Source: DSYU01 sp964437595 (GTDB lineage Bacteria; Chloroflexota; Anaerolineae; Anaerolineales; Anaerolineaceae). From it: DNA of 64,000 bases. The stretch lies in the NCBI GenBank assembly GCA_964437595.1, contig CAYTHO010000005.1:45762-109761 (forward strand). Reading direction: 5' to 3'. A program made the position numbers and the translations under genes. Each line of letters opens with the position of its first letter. Positions within the stretch are counted from its first letter, which is position 1. Shown here one piece after another: positions 43,971 through 51,133 of the stretch. The notes below the pieces were generated by a model. That model searched no databases and was not told the DNA's origin. It saw only the letters and a program-made list of their open reading frames with translations.

Positions 43971-44010
43971 AAGGCGGGGCGCCGGTGGATCACCAGCGCC
44001 CCGCCTTTCT
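43971..44010. terminator. Bidirectional terminator between convergent genes
   Basis: Perfect 12-bp arms AAGGCGGGGCGC and GCGCCCCGCCTT (43971-43982 and 43996-44007). T-rich tracts follow on both strands, between the Ig lipoprotein and the small membrane protein. Confidence 0.85.
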
Positions 44011-44015
44011 TATCG

Positions 44016-44240
44016 CTAAAAGAGGCTGCGGATCATCAGCAGCCCGCCGAACAGCGCCAGGGGTATACCGACAATCGCGCCGACGATGGTCAGGCTGACA
44101 ATGACGCCTACCAGGATAAAGACCATGCCCAGGATCAGGCCGACCAGCCGCCCGGTCATCTCAATAATAAAGGCCACCAGCCGCCAGATAGCCCAGAACG
44201 GCCACAACAACCAGTGCACGTGTTTTTCTTCTTGTCTCAT
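44016..44240 (-). CDS. Small membrane protein
   Basis: 74 residues from the ATG at 44240; GGAGGA lies 6 nt upstream, inside a slightly longer frame. A short charged N-terminus (MRQEEKHVHW) is followed by two long hydrophobic helices (about 10-45 and 46-74) with many I, V, G and L. No family recognised. Coding is supported by the ribosome site and by the terminator that follows. Confidence 0.65.
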   Translation of the reverse strand: MRQEEKHVHWLLWPFWAIWRLVAFIIEMTGRLVGLILGMVFILVGVIVSLTIVGAIVGIPLALFGGLLMIRSLF

Positions 44241-44311
44241 CATTTCCTCCATTTTGTTTCCTCATAAAGATATACGCGGAATCCGGTGAAACGTTGCACG
44301 TGGAGCGACTG

Positions 44312-44317
44312 TATAAT
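44312..44317 (+). promoter_or_regulatory. -10 box (TATAAT) upstream of the selenoprotein gene
   Basis: TATAAT 55 nt before the ATG at 44372, which itself has the strong ribosome site AAAGGAGG. The -35 is weak. Confidence 0.5.
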
Positions 44318-44371
44318 GAGAGATAACGAAACCCTGGTTATGAACGTATCGACGAGTGAAAAGGAGGCATC

Positions 44372-45448
44372 ATGTTCCGCTGGCTGCGCCTGTTCCCCAT
44401 TCTCGTTTTATTCTTCTCGCTTGGTTCGCCGGCAGCGCCCCAGCCCGCCGCGGCCACCACTGCTGCCCCCCGGCTGGTGGTGTTCGAGGGCTTCTACAAC
44501 CCTGCTTGACCTTACTGCATGGCCGCCGGTCTGGAGGTCGATCAACTTGCTTATGATTATCGGTCAAAGCCCGTCGTTTTTATCGAACACGGTCTCACTG
44601 GTCCCCGCCGCAGCCGCTATGACGCGGCCAGGGGCAGCGGAACGAACCTTTACCCGATGGTGATCGCGGACAGCGGTCACCAGTACGCCGAACGGGCCAA
44701 ATCCGGCACGGATTATTATGAATATTACCAGGGCATGGTGGATGCCGAACTGCTCAGGCCGCCGGGGGCGGAAGTCACGGCGCAGTACACTATCGACAGC
44801 GGGCGTTATACCGTGAAGGTGAATGTCAAGAATCTCAGCGGGACGGCGCTTTCATCCAGCAACAGCGCCACCGTTGGCCTGATCGTTTACGAGGATGCCA
44901 TCATCGGCGTGACCAGCCGCTATGCCCAGGCGGTTGTCCAGCAGAGCATTTCCACCCCGCTGGCCAACAACGAAACGCGCGAATTCACCCTGCAAACCGC
45001 AGACCTGACTGGGTTTATATTCGATTATCTGCACATCATCGCCTTTGTCGACTATCGACCGGGCGGCTCCGGGGCATATGATATGCTCCAGGCGGCGGTC
45101 GCCACCTCCGGCGAGCCGCTGGTCATCAGCCCCGAATCGATGCTGTTTATGATCGACAACGCCAGCCCGGCCAACCAAAGCATACCGCTCAGCATCAGCG
45201 GGGGCGAGGCCGGGCTGACCTGGGAAGTGGCCTCCAAACCGGCCTGGATCACCGTCACACCCGCCACGGGCGACACCGGTGATCCCGTGCAAGTCACCGC
45301 GCTGGCGAGCAGCCTGGCGCCGGGTACGGTGGAGGGAACGGTCACCCTGCGCTTCCACGCCTCGGCTGGCAGCGAGGACCGGACCATCGCGGTCAAGGCC
45401 TACCGGGGCGCGATCTGGAAACAGTACCTGCCCACGCTGCTGCGGTAA
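44372..45448 (+). CDS. Probable exported selenoprotein: thioredoxin-like domain (U-P-Y-C) plus BACON-like domain
   Basis: 358 residues if the TGA at 44507-44509 is read as selenocysteine (residue 46). The ATG at 44372 has AAAGGAGG 6 nt upstream and starts a signal peptide (MFRWLRLFPILVLFFSLGSP). The frame runs through EGFYNPA-TGA-PYCMAAGLEVDQL, so the TGA replaces the first Cys of a CPYC thioredoxin-type motif, and then stays open for 313 codons. The segment VVFIEHGLTGPRRSRYDAARGS is typical of Omp28-like thioredoxin folds. Residues about 245-345 look like a BACON/Ig-like domain, and the end is KQYLPTLLR. A nonsense mutation is the alternative. Confidence 0.8.
44507..44539 (+). promoter_or_regulatory. 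Selenocysteine TGA codon and candidate bacterial SECIS hairpin
   Basis: TGA (44507-44509) is followed by 18 nt and then GGTCT (44528-44532) as the loop of a stem: GGCC-g-CC [GGTCT] GG-a-GGTC (44521-44539, with one G-U pair and one G-A mismatch). From memory, the E. coli fdhF SECIS also has GGUCU exactly 18 nt after its UGA. Confidence 0.75.
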
Positions 45449-45488
45449 AAACAACGGCTGATTTTTAACTATAAAAATGGACTATAAT

Positions 45489-45537
45489 AGTCTCCTTATC
45501 TCCTATAATCATTATTTGCCAATGGGGGAAGGAGACT
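45489..45537 (+). promoter_or_regulatory. Inverted repeat and TATAAT boxes upstream of the NTF2-like gene
   Basis: AGTCTCCTT (45489-45497) and AAGGAGACT (45529-45537) form a 9-bp inverted repeat; the second arm holds the only GGAG before the gene. TATAAT occurs at 45483 and 45504. It could be an operator or an RNA hairpin that hides the ribosome site. Confidence 0.4.
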
Positions 45538-45547
45538 GTTCATTCTT

Positions 45548-45922
45548 ATGACCAAAGTAAACGCCAGTGCAGACTGCGGCAACTCGCCGAAAAATATCTT
45601 TTTACAAAACCTGACCATCGCTTTCGCCAAGGGCGATCGAGCGTACCTGCTGGAAAGCGTGACCGGTGATATCCGCTGGAACATCGCCGGTCAGCGGATC
45701 ATTCTGGGGAAGGATGCGTTTTCCACGGCGCTGGCAGAAATGCGCCAGGCCGCGGAAATTACCATCCAACACGTGGTATCGCACGGCAAAGCCGGCGCGG
45801 TGAACGGCACGCTGGTGCTGGAAAACGGGAAAACGTATGCTTTCTGCGATGTGTACGAGTTCAGCAGCGCGAAGGCAGCCAGCGTAAAGGAAATCACTTC
45901 TTATGTGATTGAGGCGGGCTGA
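45548..45922 (+). CDS. NTF2-like / SnoaL-like protein
   Basis: 124 residues with the NTF2-like pattern: FLQNLTIAFAKGDRAYLLESVTGDIRWNIAGQRIILGKDAF near residues 18-58, then HVVSHGKAGAVNGTLVLENGKTYAFCDVYEFS and a last strand KEITSYVIE. Single small cone-shaped domain; members range from enzymes (SnoaL) to binding proteins and no function is predictable. The start is uncertain because the only GGAG is 14 nt upstream. Confidence 0.75.
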   Translation: MTKVNASADCGNSPKNIFLQNLTIAFAKGDRAYLLESVTGDIRWNIAGQRIILGKDAFSTALAEMRQAAEITIQHVVSHGKAGAVNGTLVLENGKTYAFCDVYEFSSAKAASVKEITSYVIEAG

Positions 45923-46032
45923 AGGGGAATGCTACCCGAAAAACCAGCGCGCGATTTGTACATAACCAATCGCAGCCTGAAACCTGCATGTTTCCCGGCA
46001 GACGCATATGTAGAATTCACCTTGCGATTTGT

Positions 46033-47487
46033 TTAGCTCTCGCTGGCGCGAGCGTCGGCGAGGGATCGCCGACCTACCTGAAGCGTGACTGCTGCACAAA
46101 GGAGCGGGGCAAGATATGAGAACACCTTGTCGTTGGCGGTGGGGCCAGATGACATCACCGCCAGCGGCAGGCCCAAGCACGCGCCGATGTGGGCCGCGTA
46201 TTCGGCGGGCTGCTGGGGGCAGGCGCGGTAAACCGGCTGCATTTCCATTAGCATGCGGGTGCGCTGCTCCATCCGCGGCAGGTCGGTGGGGTCAGCGGGA
46301 AGGCGGATATCGGTGCACAGCGACCCCTGGCAGTCGAAGAAATCCGCCGCATCGGATGGGTTTGGGCCGGGGAACTGGTAGGCGTCGCACACCTGCCACT
46401 CGGGAATCTCAGCCATGCGGTCCAGGTTGGTGACCGCTAGCCCATCCACCCGCCCGACCACCCGCAGCGCGTAGCGCAGGGCCACCAGGTCCAGGTAGCC
46501 CACGCGGAACTGGCGCTGCCAGGCGTTGTTCTGATTGTGCCGGTCGGGGATGGCCTGGGTGAGGCGGGCATCTTCGCTGACGAACGGCCCCGCGCCGTGG
46601 CGGGTGGCGTAAGCGCGGATCAGCCCCAGTTTATGGGCCTCGCCTTCAAAATGGTTCTCTTCCAGCAGCCGGTCGGCATTGCGGAAGGTGAGCGTGCTCC
46701 AACTGTTATAGGGGAAAAAGCCCCACCATTCGTCCAGCAGCACGCCCTGCGCGCCCTCGAAGATCACCACGCCGGGCCGGTTGAGCAGCAACCCCAGGTA
46801 ACCGGGCTCGACCAGTTGGACCTGCGCGGCGAAGTGCTGGTAGACATCGGCGGTGGCGGCGATGATGCCAGGGTCGAACAGCACCCCGCGCTCGGCCTCC
46901 ACCTCCGGCGTGCTCGGCAGGCCGCCCAGCAGGCCTTCAAGCTGGGCGATTTTCGCATCGCGCAACCAGGCCAGCTTGCGGATCACCACATCGCGGTCGG
47001 CCAGGTCGCCGGCAAAGAGCGCGTTCTCGCCGTTTGCCAGGCTGTCGGCCATGGTCTCGCCGATGCCCATGCCGCAGCTTCCGTGGCGGGCGTCGCCGCG
47101 CGCCATCTCGCGCAGGCGGTTGGCTGCCTGCTGAAAGGGCGTCACCACCAGCGCCCCGCGCTCGATGCTGGTGCGCGCGAAGGCATCCCGCACGCCCAGG
47201 GAGCGCAGGTGGCGCTCTTCGGACAGCATCGCCAGCGGGTGCAGCAGCATATAGCGCGACAGGTGGGTGCGGACGCCGGGAATGAAAGCCGCGCTGCCAA
47301 ACTGGGCAAAGGTGTGATGGCGGCCCTCCGGGGTGACCACGTTGTGGGCGGCCTGCGCGCCGCCGTTGTAGCGCACCACGGTGTGGGCCTGGGTACTGCG
47401 GGCCAGCGCATCCACGATGCTGCCTTTGCCCGCGTCGCCGTAACCGAGGTCGGCGATGAGGATGGCGTGCGAAGTGTGGTTTTGCAT
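46033..47487 (-). CDS. Divergent adenylosuccinate synthetase (PurA-like) paralogue
   Basis: 484 residues from the ATG at 47487 (AGAGGT upstream). PurA joins IMP and aspartate with GTP. Motifs are conserved but altered: GYGDAGKGSIVD (usually GDEGKGK; catalytic Asp kept), RYNGGAQAAHNVV (His kept), HGSCGMGIGETMADS, FEGAQGVLLDEWWGFFPYNS (usually IDHGTYPFVTSS), LIRAYATRHGAGPFVSED and GYLDLVALRYALRVVGRVDGLAVTNLD. The C-terminal ~100 residues are barely recognisable. The divergence and the vWA and J-domain/pseudokinase genes upstream suggest a role outside normal purine synthesis. Confidence 0.85.
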   Translation of the reverse strand: MQNHTSHAILIADLGYGDAGKGSIVDALARSTQAHTVVRYNGGAQAAHNVVTPEGRHHTFAQFGSAAFIPGVRTHLSRYMLLHPLAMLSEERHLRSLGVRDAFARTSIERGALVVTPFQQAANRLREMARGDARHGSCGMGIGETMADSLANGENALFAGDLADRDVVIRKLAWLRDAKIAQLEGLLGGLPSTPEVEAERGVLFDPGIIAATADVYQHFAAQVQLVEPGYLGLLLNRPGVVIFEGAQGVLLDEWWGFFPYNSWSTLTFRNADRLLEENHFEGEAHKLGLIRAYATRHGAGPFVSEDARLTQAIPDRHNQNNAWQRQFRVGYLDLVALRYALRVVGRVDGLAVTNLDRMAEIPEWQVCDAYQFPGPNPSDAADFFDCQGSLCTDIRLPADPTDLPRMEQRTRMLMEMQPVYRACPQQPAEYAAHIGACLGLPLAVMSSGPTANDKVFSYLAPLLCAAVTLQVGRRSLADARASES

Positions 47488-47509
47488 AAGAGACCTCTCT
47501 CCCGGCATG

Positions 47510-47604
47510 GAGTTTAGCCTTTTGCCTAAAATATAGTTATGGCTCCGTAAATATGGCGGTACCAGCAACCCAGGAACCGCCATATTTACGGAAAGGCTAA
47601 ACTC
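47510..47604. repeat. Nested inverted repeat (MITE-like or structured leader)
   Basis: Outer arms GAGTTTAGCCTTT and AAAGGCTAAACTC (13 bp, 47510-47522 and 47592-47604) enclose inner arms CCGTAAATATGGCGGT and complement (16 bp, 47545-47560 and 47576-47591). Total 95 bp. It ends 22 nt before the PurA-like start codon on the minus strand. Confidence 0.7.
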
Positions 47605-47633
47605 GAGGTGCCTTCTGTTGGAACGATTTTTCT

Positions 47634-47777
47634 GGTTCCGTCGCTCCGCGACGGAACCACGGTTACACAGCAACCGCTTCTTATGCGCTCCGCACATTTT
47701 TCTGGCCTGTCGCGAATGAGCGACCAGAAGGCGCGGAGCGCCCGGAAGGGGGTACCACCGCTGGAGCGGTGGTACCA
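47634..47777. repeat. REP-like palindrome cluster C
   Basis: Hairpins GGTTCCGTCG...CGACGGAACC, GCGCTCCGC, GGCGCGGAGCGCC, and GGTACCACCGCTGGAGCGG with complement GTGGTACC. Same core words as clusters at 11145, 39453 and 50218. Confidence 0.7.
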
Positions 47778-47792
47778 GGGAAACTAGAAAAG

Positions 47793-48797
47793 TTATACTC
47801 TCCGCACCCTGCTTGCCAGGAGCGGCTTGGCGGCCATGGCGGGCAGCGACCCGGCAATGGAGCGCGCCAGCGGCACGGCGGCGGGCAGGCAAGCCAGCGC
47901 GGTGGTCACTGTATGGATGGTGGCGTTGGGGACATCATATTCTTCCAGGTCGGCGATGCCCGCCGAAAGGTCAATCGTGCCTTCGGTCATGCCGACCGTC
48001 AGGGCGATCAGCTCCGAGACCGCTTCGGGATCATCCAGCTCCAGCACGTTCTGGCCGAGCAGGTCGCGCCAGAAACCGAGGATCTCGCGGTCGCCGCCGT
48101 AGCTGGCCGCCTTAGGCAGGATGTAATAGACGTGGTAGCGGCGGGCAAGCTCTTTGACGATGGCTTTGGTGGGGATATCCACCTCCAGCCCGTCGCCGAT
48201 AATGGCCTGCACCTCGCGCTTCTTTACCTGCGGGTAGGCCATCTCGTCGCCGATGATGAACAGGTGGCCCTTGCGCCCGTGCTTATTCCAGCAGTCCAGG
48301 TCGGTGTGGCGGGCCATAAAGTACATCGCCAGTTCATAGGACTCGGTGCGCTGACCGCCCCCGCCGCCTTCCAGGAACATATTCTCCAGGTTCTCGTCCA
48401 TGCGGTTATCCGACTCGAACTGCCCAATCTGCAGAGGCACCCGATCGCAGGTGGCGTCGCCGATGGCGCCAAACAGGATCTGCGGGTCGGCGGCGTAGCC
48501 TTTGCGCAGCAGCAGCCCCAAGAGCTGCGGCAGCTTGGTTTGCAGTACCACCGGCACGTGGCCCATCGACCCGGTGACGTCGAACAGCACCGCGATGGAT
48601 GTCGAATTGGGGTGCTCGTCGCTGTCGCGGCTCTCGCGGAACTTGACTCCCAGCGGATCGAGGGTAGCGTGCGCGCACCAGGTCGCCGGACCCGAGGCCC
48701 GCAGCTTATCGCTGTAGTCGAACGTGCTTTTCCCGGCGGCGGCTTTATAGCGCCGCTGTTCATCATATACATTGGTTGACCAACTTCCACTGCCCAT
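47793..48797 (-). CDS. von Willebrand factor A (vWA)-like protein
   Basis: 334 residues. The vWA core (about 65-250) has the metal site IAVLFDVTGSMG (D-x-T-x-S; usually D-x-S-x-S), GAIGDATCD, GGGGGQRTESYELAMYFMAR and GHLFIIGDEMAYP. The C-terminus is helical. It is probably soluble. The ATG at 48797 touches a 100-N gap, but a second copy of the same 55 bp on the far side of the gap carries the ATG at 48952 with GGAGGTAAAA before it, so the true start is preserved and the gap is an artefact. The J-domain/pseudokinase gene ends 16 nt before that start, so the two are co-transcribed. Confidence 0.8.
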   Translation of the reverse strand: MGSGSWSTNVYDEQRRYKAAAGKSTFDYSDKLRASGPATWCAHATLDPLGVKFRESRDSDEHPNSTSIAVLFDVTGSMGHVPVVLQTKLPQLLGLLLRKGYAADPQILFGAIGDATCDRVPLQIGQFESDNRMDENLENMFLEGGGGGQRTESYELAMYFMARHTDLDCWNKHGRKGHLFIIGDEMAYPQVKKREVQAIIGDGLEVDIPTKAIVKELARRYHVYYILPKAASYGGDREILGFWRDLLGQNVLELDDPEAVSELIALTVGMTEGTIDLSAGIADLEEYDVPNATIHTVTTALACLPAAVPLARSIAGSLPAMAAKPLLASRVRRV

Positions 48798-48897
48798 NNN
48801 NNNNNNNNNNNNNNNNNNNNNNNNNNNNNNNNNNNNNNNNNNNNNNNNNNNNNNNNNNNNNNNNNNNNNNNNNNNNNNNNNNNNNNNNNNNNNNNNN
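48798..48897. other. Assembly gap of 100 N with duplicated 55-bp flanks
   Basis: Bases 48743-48797 and 48898-48952 are identical, so the two contig ends overlap by 55 bp and the gap probably has no real length. Confidence 0.9.
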
Positions 48898-48968
48898 CTT
48901 TATAGCGCCGCTGTTCATCATATACATTGGTTGACCAACTTCCACTGCCCATTTTTACCTCCGATTGG

Positions 48969-50153
48969 TTATTTGGGTTTTGAATACATTGAAAACGGGT
49001 GAAATTTACGCTCGCCCCACAGTCTTTGGAGCAGTTCATCGAACTCCTCCTTCAAGCCCCAGGCTTCCTGCGGGCGCGCCCGCTTGCCGGGCAAAATACA
49101 GCTCTTCAAGAACATCTGCACAGCGGCAGGCACGCGCGGCGGCATCGCGCCGCACAGCGGGTCGCCGCCCAGCAGGTAGATCATGCAGCGGGCCGACATG
49201 GCAATATCAGTGGCGGCGGCGGGCGGCTCGCTGTTGCGCACTTCGTCGGGGTACCAGTCCTCGTAATCCGCGTCCACCGCGGGGATGATCTCGCCGCTGG
49301 ACTGCGGGTTGAGCACGGCAAAGGCCCAGTTCTCCAGCCGCAGGCCGTGCTGGTCTGGCAGGATGCAGACGTTACCGGGCAGCACCGCGCCTTGAATGAC
49401 GCCGTTGATGTGGGCAAAGCCCAGCGCCACCAGTAGGCGCCGCCACATCCAGGCCATATCCTTGGGGTCGATGCCGCCGGGGTAGGCCGCGCGCACCTCG
49501 TGCAGCGAGTACCAGCCGGAGGAGCGCTCGAACACGTTCACCTGGCGGGTCACGCCGCCCTCCTCGAACAGGAAAGACTCGACCCACGCAGGCACGTAAG
49601 CGGCGAACTTTTTGGCGGCGTTGCCCGCCCGCAGCATCTGCAGGATGCGCGCCTCGTTGTGGGCCAGGTCGTTGTCGCGCGGGTCGCGGGGGACCTTCAG
49701 CGTCACCGGCAGCGCAGCGCCCAGCTTACCAACGTATGGCTTACCAGCGCCCGGCAAAACTGCGCCCGGCAACACTGCCGCATCCGGCTCCATGCGGGCG
49801 CGGTATAGGATAAACACTCCCGCCTCCTGCCCGTCGGGATTGATGTGATACGCGCCGCGCGGGGTGGTGAGAACGGTTTCCCTGCCGCCCGCGCCGCTGC
49901 CGTACAGCCCGGCCCGGATTTTCGCCTCGGCCTGCAGTAGCCATTCCGTCAGCCGGCTGAAGGCGGCCTGGGCCAGCTTCTTGTCGTCCCGGCCCGGGTA
50001 CATATCCGGGTGGGCCACCTTGGCAAGCTGGCGGAACACGAGCTTGAGGTGCGCCATGCGGTCCGCCGCGGAGCCGTTCAAGTCGCCAAAGACTTCTTCG
50101 GGGTCTGTCGCCTGTTCAATGCGCCTGGCTACAAGGATTAAGTTGCCGTCCAT
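48969..50153 (-). CDS. J-domain protein fused to a pseudokinase
   Basis: 394 residues, GGAGGG just before the ATG. The N-terminal ~85 residues look like a J domain with the HPD motif (FRQLAKVAHPDMYPG, near residue 48). From about 135 the protein follows a Ser/Thr-kinase fold: LGAALPVTLKVPRDPRD with the ATP-site Lys and NEARIL with the partner Glu, but the catalytic loop is GVIQGAVLPGNVCI (HRD replaced by QGA, Asn kept) and the DFG site is ENWAF. Both catalytic Asp residues are missing, so it is a pseudokinase. Its partners may be Hsp70 and the vWA protein encoded next. Confidence 0.8.
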   Translation of the reverse strand: MDGNLILVARRIEQATDPEEVFGDLNGSAADRMAHLKLVFRQLAKVAHPDMYPGRDDKKLAQAAFSRLTEWLLQAEAKIRAGLYGSGAGGRETVLTTPRGAYHINPDGQEAGVFILYRARMEPDAAVLPGAVLPGAGKPYVGKLGAALPVTLKVPRDPRDNDLAHNEARILQMLRAGNAAKKFAAYVPAWVESFLFEEGGVTRQVNVFERSSGWYSLHEVRAAYPGGIDPKDMAWMWRRLLVALGFAHINGVIQGAVLPGNVCILPDQHGLRLENWAFAVLNPQSSGEIIPAVDADYEDWYPDEVRNSEPPAAATDIAMSARCMIYLLGGDPLCGAMPPRVPAAVQMFLKSCILPGKRARPQEAWGLKEEFDELLQRLWGERKFHPFSMYSKPK

Positions 50154-50168
50154 GTTCCCTCCGTGATG

Positions 50169-50189
50169 TAAGTGTGTTTTATAAACTTA
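50169..50189. promoter_or_regulatory. NrtR-type operator 1 (upstream of the J/pseudokinase gene)
   Basis: 21 bp of the type TAAGTGT-N7-AAACTTA, 16 nt before the start codon on the minus strand. It overlaps a TATAAA that could be the -10 box. Confidence 0.7.
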
Positions 50190-50217
50190 GTGATGATAAA
50201 AAAATACTGCATATCCT

Positions 50218-50328
50218 CGTACCTACGCTCCAGCGTGGGTACGGAAGGTGGACGCTCCAGCGTCCAGTGCATTCCAGACTCGACGCCGGAGCGTCGAGAG
50301 CGTGGTTACAACGCAGAGCGTTGTAACC
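50218..50328. repeat. REP-like palindrome cluster D
   Basis: Four hairpins in a row: CGTACC-TACGCTCCAGCGTG-GGTACG, GGACGCTCCAGCGTCC, CTCGACGCCGGAGCGTCGAG, and GGTTACAACGC...GCGTTGTAACC. It lies between operators 1 and 2; no gene lies in 50154-50457. Confidence 0.75.
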
Positions 50329-50361
50329 AGAACCAGAGCCACACTCAAACCATTGCTACAA

Positions 50362-50382
50362 TAAGTGTACTTTATACACTTA
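50362..50382. promoter_or_regulatory. NrtR-type operator 2
   Basis: 21 bp, TAAGTGTA-cttta-TACACTTA: a perfect palindrome with 8-bp arms. It has the same spacing as operators 1 and 3. It lies 209 nt before the J/pseudokinase gene, on the far side of the REP cluster. Confidence 0.75.
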
Positions 50383-50457
50383 CAAGGGGCAAAAAAAACT
50401 GCCTGTGTTCGTCCATGATCGTTTTGCTGCCTCATTGTCCGCATCCCCCTCCTGGGG

Positions 50458-51123
50458 TCAGTCGAAGAACACCACTTCGCGCTGCTTGAACTGGTAGAGC
50501 ATGGCCGGGCGGTGGGCGCCGAGGCGCTCTTTCTTGCCGGTTTCCTCCAGCAGCCCGGTGGCGAGCATGCGCTTGCGGAAATTGCGCTTGTCCAGCTTTT
50601 CGTCGATGATAATCTCGTACATCTTCTGCAAATCCGACAGGCGGAAGGCCTCGGGCAGCAGGCCGTACACGATGCTGCTGTAGCTGACCTTGGCGCGCAG
50701 GCGGGTCACCGCGCGGCGCAGGATTTCCATGTGGTCGAAGGCCAGCTCGGGCACGTCATCCACCGAAAACCAGGCCAGGTCGGCGATCTTCTTCGAGCCG
50801 GGCTGGTTGAGCCGCATCCAGGGGATCAGCGCGAAGTAGGTGACGGTGATGATGCGGGCGCGCGGGTCGCGGTCCGGGCGGCCAAAGGTGTAGAGCTGCT
50901 CCAGGTACACTTCGCGCACGCCGGTCTTCTCCTCCATCACCCGCGAGGCGGCCTCTTCCAGCGATTCGCCTTTCTTCAAGAACCCGCCGGGGATCGACCA
51001 GCACCCCTCGAACGGCTCGTTGGCGCGCTTGACCAGCAGGACTTTGAGCTTTTTGTCGTCCACGGTGAAGATGACGAGGTCGACGGTGACGCCGGGCTGT
51101 TCGTAAGGAGTGTTAGTGTTCAT
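50458..51123 (-). CDS. Nudix-related transcriptional regulator (NrtR family)
   Basis: 221 residues. The N-terminal Nudix fold (about 8-145) has the box GGFLKKGESLEEAASRVMEEKTGV, where the catalytic REUXEE is reduced to RVMEEK, so hydrolysis is unlikely. The C-terminal winged helix (about 150-221) matches NrtR: LSDLQKMYEIIIDEKLDKRNFRKRML and RPAMLYQF. NrtR proteins repress NAD-metabolism genes and are released by ADP-ribose. The start codon overlaps a copy of the 21-bp operator, so autoregulation is expected. It precedes the J/pseudokinase-vWA-PurA-like genes on the same strand. Confidence 0.9.
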   Translation of the reverse strand: MNTNTPYEQPGVTVDLVIFTVDDKKLKVLLVKRANEPFEGCWSIPGGFLKKGESLEEAASRVMEEKTGVREVYLEQLYTFGRPDRDPRARIITVTYFALIPWMRLNQPGSKKIADLAWFSVDDVPELAFDHMEILRRAVTRLRAKVSYSSIVYGLLPEAFRLSDLQKMYEIIIDEKLDKRNFRKRMLATGLLEETGKKERLGAHRPAMLYQFKQREVVFFD

Positions 51124-51133
51124 TGCACACTTA
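51113..51133. promoter_or_regulatory. NrtR-type operator 3, overlapping the regulator's start codon
   Basis: 21 bp of the type TTAGTGT-N7-ACACTTA, one mismatch between half sites. It covers the ATG of the regulator gene and abuts the -10 box. Confidence 0.7.

Larger units (their letters stand above)
47488..47792. other. Gene-free region rich in palindromes between vWA and PurA-like genes
   Basis: Holds a nested inverted repeat (47510-47604) and REP-like cluster C (47634-47777). No gene is supported. Confidence 0.6.

Noticed and set aside
44519..45448. A shorter gene starting at the ATG at 44519
   Set aside because: It would begin in the middle of a thioredoxin-like motif without a ribosome site, while the upstream frame has a strong ribosome site and signal peptide and is interrupted only by the TGA.
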